NCBI GenBank assembly: GCA_963169055.1
Contig: CAUJFU010000312.1
Coordinates: 4,442-68,441, forward strand
Direction: 5' to 3'
Length of the DNA stretch: 64,000 bases
From: Myxococcota bacterium
Lineage (GTDB): Bacteria; Myxococcota_C; UBA6777
The notes under the pieces were generated by a model. That model ran no database searches. It was not told the origin of the DNA and saw only the letters and a list, made by a program, of their open reading frames with translations. Position numbers and translations under genes: made by a program. Of the stretch, positions 61,610 through 64,000 are shown piece by piece. Within the stretch, counting starts at the first letter, position 1; each line of letters begins with the position of its first letter.

Positions 61610-62970
61610 CTTGTTTTGATCACCAAACGATCCACTTCTTTTCGGCCTTCGACTTCGTGATGCGTCAACGTCAACACCCCTTGCGCATCAAAGTCCAGCA
61701 AGGAACATCCAAACCCCCGCTCTACAGCCTTACGCAAAGGGATCTCTTCGGGAGCATTGGTTTTGAATTCCTCAAGGTGTTCGTCTGGGTTGTAACTCAC
61801 GGCCCCACCGCACCCATCGACCACATACACCACACCCTCGACTTCGAAACGCTCGTAGCTATGGTTGTGACCACACATCACCAGCGGAACCTTGTACTGC
61901 TTCAACAAGGGATGCACCAATGCCCTCGTATCCATCGGAGGTTTCGACCGACCAAACGTATAATAAGGCCGATGAAAACCGACCACCGCATAACGCAGAT
62001 CCGCCGATTGTTCGACCCGCATCAATTCCTCTTTCAACCATTTGACTTGCGCAGTACCGTCTTTGTCGAGTCCGTCTTCGCTGTTTAGCGACAAAAAGCG
62101 AATCCCACCGTAAGAAAAAGCGTGGTAGTCCGAAGCGCTGCCCACATCCCCATGCCCACCGAGCAAGCGTTTGTAAAAGACTTCGAACTCGTTCATCCCC
62201 TCGTATTCATGGTTTCCAACGCAAAAGTGCATCGGCGCGCTTCGCATCAACGGCCCGAACACTTGGAACACGCCCGCCCACGTATCCAAAAAGTTGGTTT
62301 GATACTGGATATCTCCCCCATGCCAGACCAGATCAGGCTCTTTTGCTAAAAGCAATTCGGCGGTGCTTTGATGGTGCGGGTACATCGTGTCTGCGATCCA
62401 TCCGATCCGAAACGGCTGCCCTTTTACAACGGGGGCCCGAAAAGCGCCCTCTTCTACAGCCCCACCACGACGATTCACCCGCCACCGATAACGCTCCCCT
62501 GCCTTCAAACCCTCCAGCCGCACCTCGTGAACAGCGTAATCCCCGGGTGCATCGCGACGTTCCAACGAAGGATCATTGGCTGGAAACGCTGCTTCGATCT
62601 TCTCGATCTTGCCTTTCGATGTCTGTGTCGACACCTGCTTTTCCCCCAACCACAACGAGACTTCCAATCCTTCTTCGCTTTGCGTCTCAAAACGCAGACG
62701 CACCGCTTCCAAACCCATCAGTTGCACATACGGTCCTTTTGTCAGCGCGATCGATGGCCGCACATCCACCGTCTCCTGCTCACCTGCATCCCCCAGCTTT
62801 TCTCCACCGCCCGGCGGCAGGCAACCGCCCACGCCCCATAACCCCAATCCCGCCACACCCAGCGCACTCTGCGCCAGAAAAGCTCGACGGCTCCAACGAC
62901 CTTCTTTGACCTGCTCAGATCGCCCATCCATCGGCTCTTTTCGCAAGATGTTTTTCTTTTTGCTTGCCAT
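61606..62970 (-). CDS. Tat-exported metallophosphoesterase lipoprotein
   Basis: 454 aa. Twin-arginine signal SRRAFL (residues 27-32) and lipobox GVGGC with Cys50. A fibronectin-like N-domain (residues 75-165: VRLRFETQS, YRWRVNRRGG) precedes a calcineurin-like core with IADTMYPHH, GGDIQYQT, GNHEY and GHNHSYER, the order of purple acid phosphatases. Hydrolyses phosphate esters outside the cytoplasmic membrane. The upstream frame to 63876 is non-coding; ATG 62970 gives the Tat signal. Operon with the membrane protein. Confidence 0.9.
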   Translation of the reverse strand: MASKKKNILRKEPMDGRSEQVKEGRWSRRAFLAQSALGVAGLGLWGVGGCLPPGGGEKLGDAGEQETVDVRPSIALTKGPYVQLMGLEAVRLRFETQSEEGLEVSLWLGEKQVSTQTSKGKIEKIEAAFPANDPSLERRDAPGDYAVHEVRLEGLKAGERYRWRVNRRGGAVEEGAFRAPVVKGQPFRIGWIADTMYPHHQSTAELLLAKEPDLVWHGGDIQYQTNFLDTWAGVFQVFGPLMRSAPMHFCVGNHEYEGMNEFEVFYKRLLGGHGDVGSASDYHAFSYGGIRFLSLNSEDGLDKDGTAQVKWLKEELMRVEQSADLRYAVVGFHRPYYTFGRSKPPMDTRALVHPLLKQYKVPLVMCGHNHSYERFEVEGVVYVVDGCGGAVSYNPDEHLEEFKTNAPEEIPLRKAVERGFGCSLLDFDAQGVLTLTHHEVEGRKEVDRLVIKTS

Positions 62971-63144
62971 CACAAACCCCGTCGCTACACTCTGCCTGTA
63001 ATCCAGAGACGAAAACACTTCGTCTAGCAGATCGCAAGAGAGGCCAAAACGCAAGCCTCTCCACCGATGCGCGGCGCTGCTTTGTCCATCACAGCCCCGT
63101 GTATCCGTGTGTTTCGTTATCCTCCCCCAACAAAGGAGTCTCCG

Positions 63145-63843
63145 ATGAAATGGCGCGTTCTCTTCCTTGGTCTCGCTCTCTTCGCTTTCCACACCGCAAC
63201 CTCCCCCAACGCACAAGCCCAAAACGTCGTCGTCGACGAAAACGCCCCTGCTGATAACGTCGAACCCGACTCCGTGATCCACCCCTTCCTTACCGTCGAA
63301 GGCGTCCAAGTCTTTTACTTCTACGATGCCAACGGAGCCGTGCGCTACTACTACCTCTCCCCAAACGGCGAGCGCGTCTTCTACCCGTTCGGCTGGCGCC
63401 CTTACCGCATCACTGCGGGAACTCGCTTCTTTTTTGATCCCGTCCCTTACATCTGGGTTGGGGGCCGTCCCGTCTTCTACTACCAACAAGGCGATCTGTT
63501 CCGATACTACGTCCTTGATGGCTCCACCATCCGCTATTATCCCCACGCATGGCGCCCTTTTTATCTCGTCGGTGGTGTTCGCACCTTCATCCGCCCTCGC
63601 TACATCTATCGCTACAACACTTGGCGCACCTACAACGTCTATAACCGACCCTACTATCGGCCCAATTACGTCCGCACTCGCTATCGCTATAACCCTGTTC
63701 GTCGCTACCGTACCGTTTATCGACCTACACGCGTTTATCGCCAACCCGTTCGCGTTTATCGCCAACCCGTTCGTGTTCATCGCCAACCCGTTCGCGTTCA
63801 TCGCCAACCCGTCCGCACCCACCACGGACGACGACGCAAATAA
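63145..63843 (+). CDS. secreted Tyr/Arg-rich protein with RVYRQPV repeats
   Basis: 232 aa. Signal MKWRVLFLGLALFAFHTATSPNAQA, cleavage after residue 25. The mature part is rich in Tyr, Arg, Pro and Phe with strand-like repeats (YYYLSPNGERVFYPFGWRPY, residues 73-92; RYYVLDGSTIRYYPHAWRPF). It ends with four tandem RVYRQPV/RVHRQPV heptapeptides coded by 21-bp repeats. The very basic, aromatic composition suggests cell-wall or polymer binding. AAAGGAG precedes ATG 63145. No family recognised. Confidence 0.65.
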   Translation: MKWRVLFLGLALFAFHTATSPNAQAQNVVVDENAPADNVEPDSVIHPFLTVEGVQVFYFYDANGAVRYYYLSPNGERVFYPFGWRPYRITAGTRFFFDPVPYIWVGGRPVFYYQQGDLFRYYVLDGSTIRYYPHAWRPFYLVGGVRTFIRPRYIYRYNTWRTYNVYNRPYYRPNYVRTRYRYNPVRRYRTVYRPTRVYRQPVRVYRQPVRVHRQPVRVHRQPVRTHHGRRRK

Positions 63844-63859
63844 TCCCTCGCCCGCCTCC

Positions 63860-64000
63860 CTATCCCCCCGAAACATCCCTATCTACCGAAACATCCCCAT
63901 CTTCCGAAACATCCCCATCTTCCGAAACATCCCCATCTTCCGAAACATCCCCATCTTCCGAAACATCCTCATCTACCGAGACATCCTCATCTACCGAGAC
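63860..64000 (-). CDS. C-terminal acidic repeat tail of a gene entering from the right
   Basis: 46 codons read from the right edge and stop with TAG at 63860-63862. They encode a hexapeptide repeat VS(V/E)D(E/G)D, seven units of 18 bp. This is probably the disordered tail of a longer minus-strand protein beginning outside the window. The alternative is a non-coding tandem array; the plus-strand reading (RNIPIF) has no start or context. Confidence 0.45.
   Translation of the reverse strand, partial: VSVDEDVSVDEDVSEDGDVSEDGDVSEDGDVSEDGDVSVDRDVSGG
63862..64000. repeat. 18-bp tandem repeat at window edge
   Basis: Units of CCGAAACATCCCCATCTT and ACCGAGACATCCTCATCT. Same 18-bp period as the arrays at 14.6 kb and in pntAA. 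Confidence 0.9.

Overview
The window looks like chromosomal DNA of a moderate-GC, Gram-negative, predatory-type 'delta' lineage (Myxococcota or a relative such as Bradymonadales). The evidence is indirect: many lipoproteins with C-terminal Cys-rich or MopE-type (CDGxDNDCDG) modules, an FHA-sigma54 activator, a giant Ser/Thr kinase-AAA-helical repeat protein, a SET protein and an acyl-CoA-binding protein. No rRNA, tRNA, transposase or CRISPR was seen. Both strands are used and gene clusters are short.

Layout. 1-6.4 kb: an AddAB/RecB-like helicase-nuclease pair (the helicase runs off the left edge). 6.7-11.2 kb: PIN-like protein, serine hydrolase, tail-anchored repeat protein and a secreted helical-repeat protein. 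11.2-14.6 kb: argH diverging from gcvT-gcvH. 14.8-21.8 kb: an envelope cluster of two paralogous Ig-like/Cys-rich lipoproteins around a MopE-like propeller lipoprotein, plus a secreted toroid-like protein. 21.9-25 kb: cysM and radA (with an unusual tail). 25.4-29.7 kb: accessory block with a three-repeat secreted protein, a cyclic-phosphate-type receiver protein, SET, ACBP and a DUF2064 glycosyltransferase. 29.7-33.6 kb: split pntAA-pntAB-pntB transhydrogenase and a 7Fe-type ferredoxin. 34-39.3 kb: GNAT, a fumarylacetoacetase/maleylacetoacetate isomerase pair, a degenerate sensor-kinase-like membrane protein and an SDR. 39.5-45.7 kb: a lipoprotein with sixteen 25-residue Cys repeats, a PNGase F-like lipoprotein, a HEAT protein and a MazG-like enzyme. 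45.9-52.9 kb: an unknown protein, an outer-membrane barrel, a lipoprotein, a sigma54 activator, a GPH symporter and an oxidoreductase-SCP2 fusion. 53-59.1 kb: the kinase-ATPase and an Rnl5-like RNA ligase. 59.2-64 kb: HAD phosphatase, unknown protein, PMT-like membrane protein, Tat lipoprotein phosphatase, a Tyr/Arg-rich secreted protein and the acidic repeat tail of a gene entering from the right.

The most unusual non-genic feature is a dispersed element of about 130 bp (family A, ten full or partial copies) with three conserved stems that keep pairing when sequence changes. A second element (family B, three copies) sits next to family A twice. One family A copy lies inside the 5' coding part of an outer-membrane barrel gene. 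Recurrent 18-bp-period tandem repeats and a strong NAG|AT codon-context bias (many GATC sites) mark the whole region.
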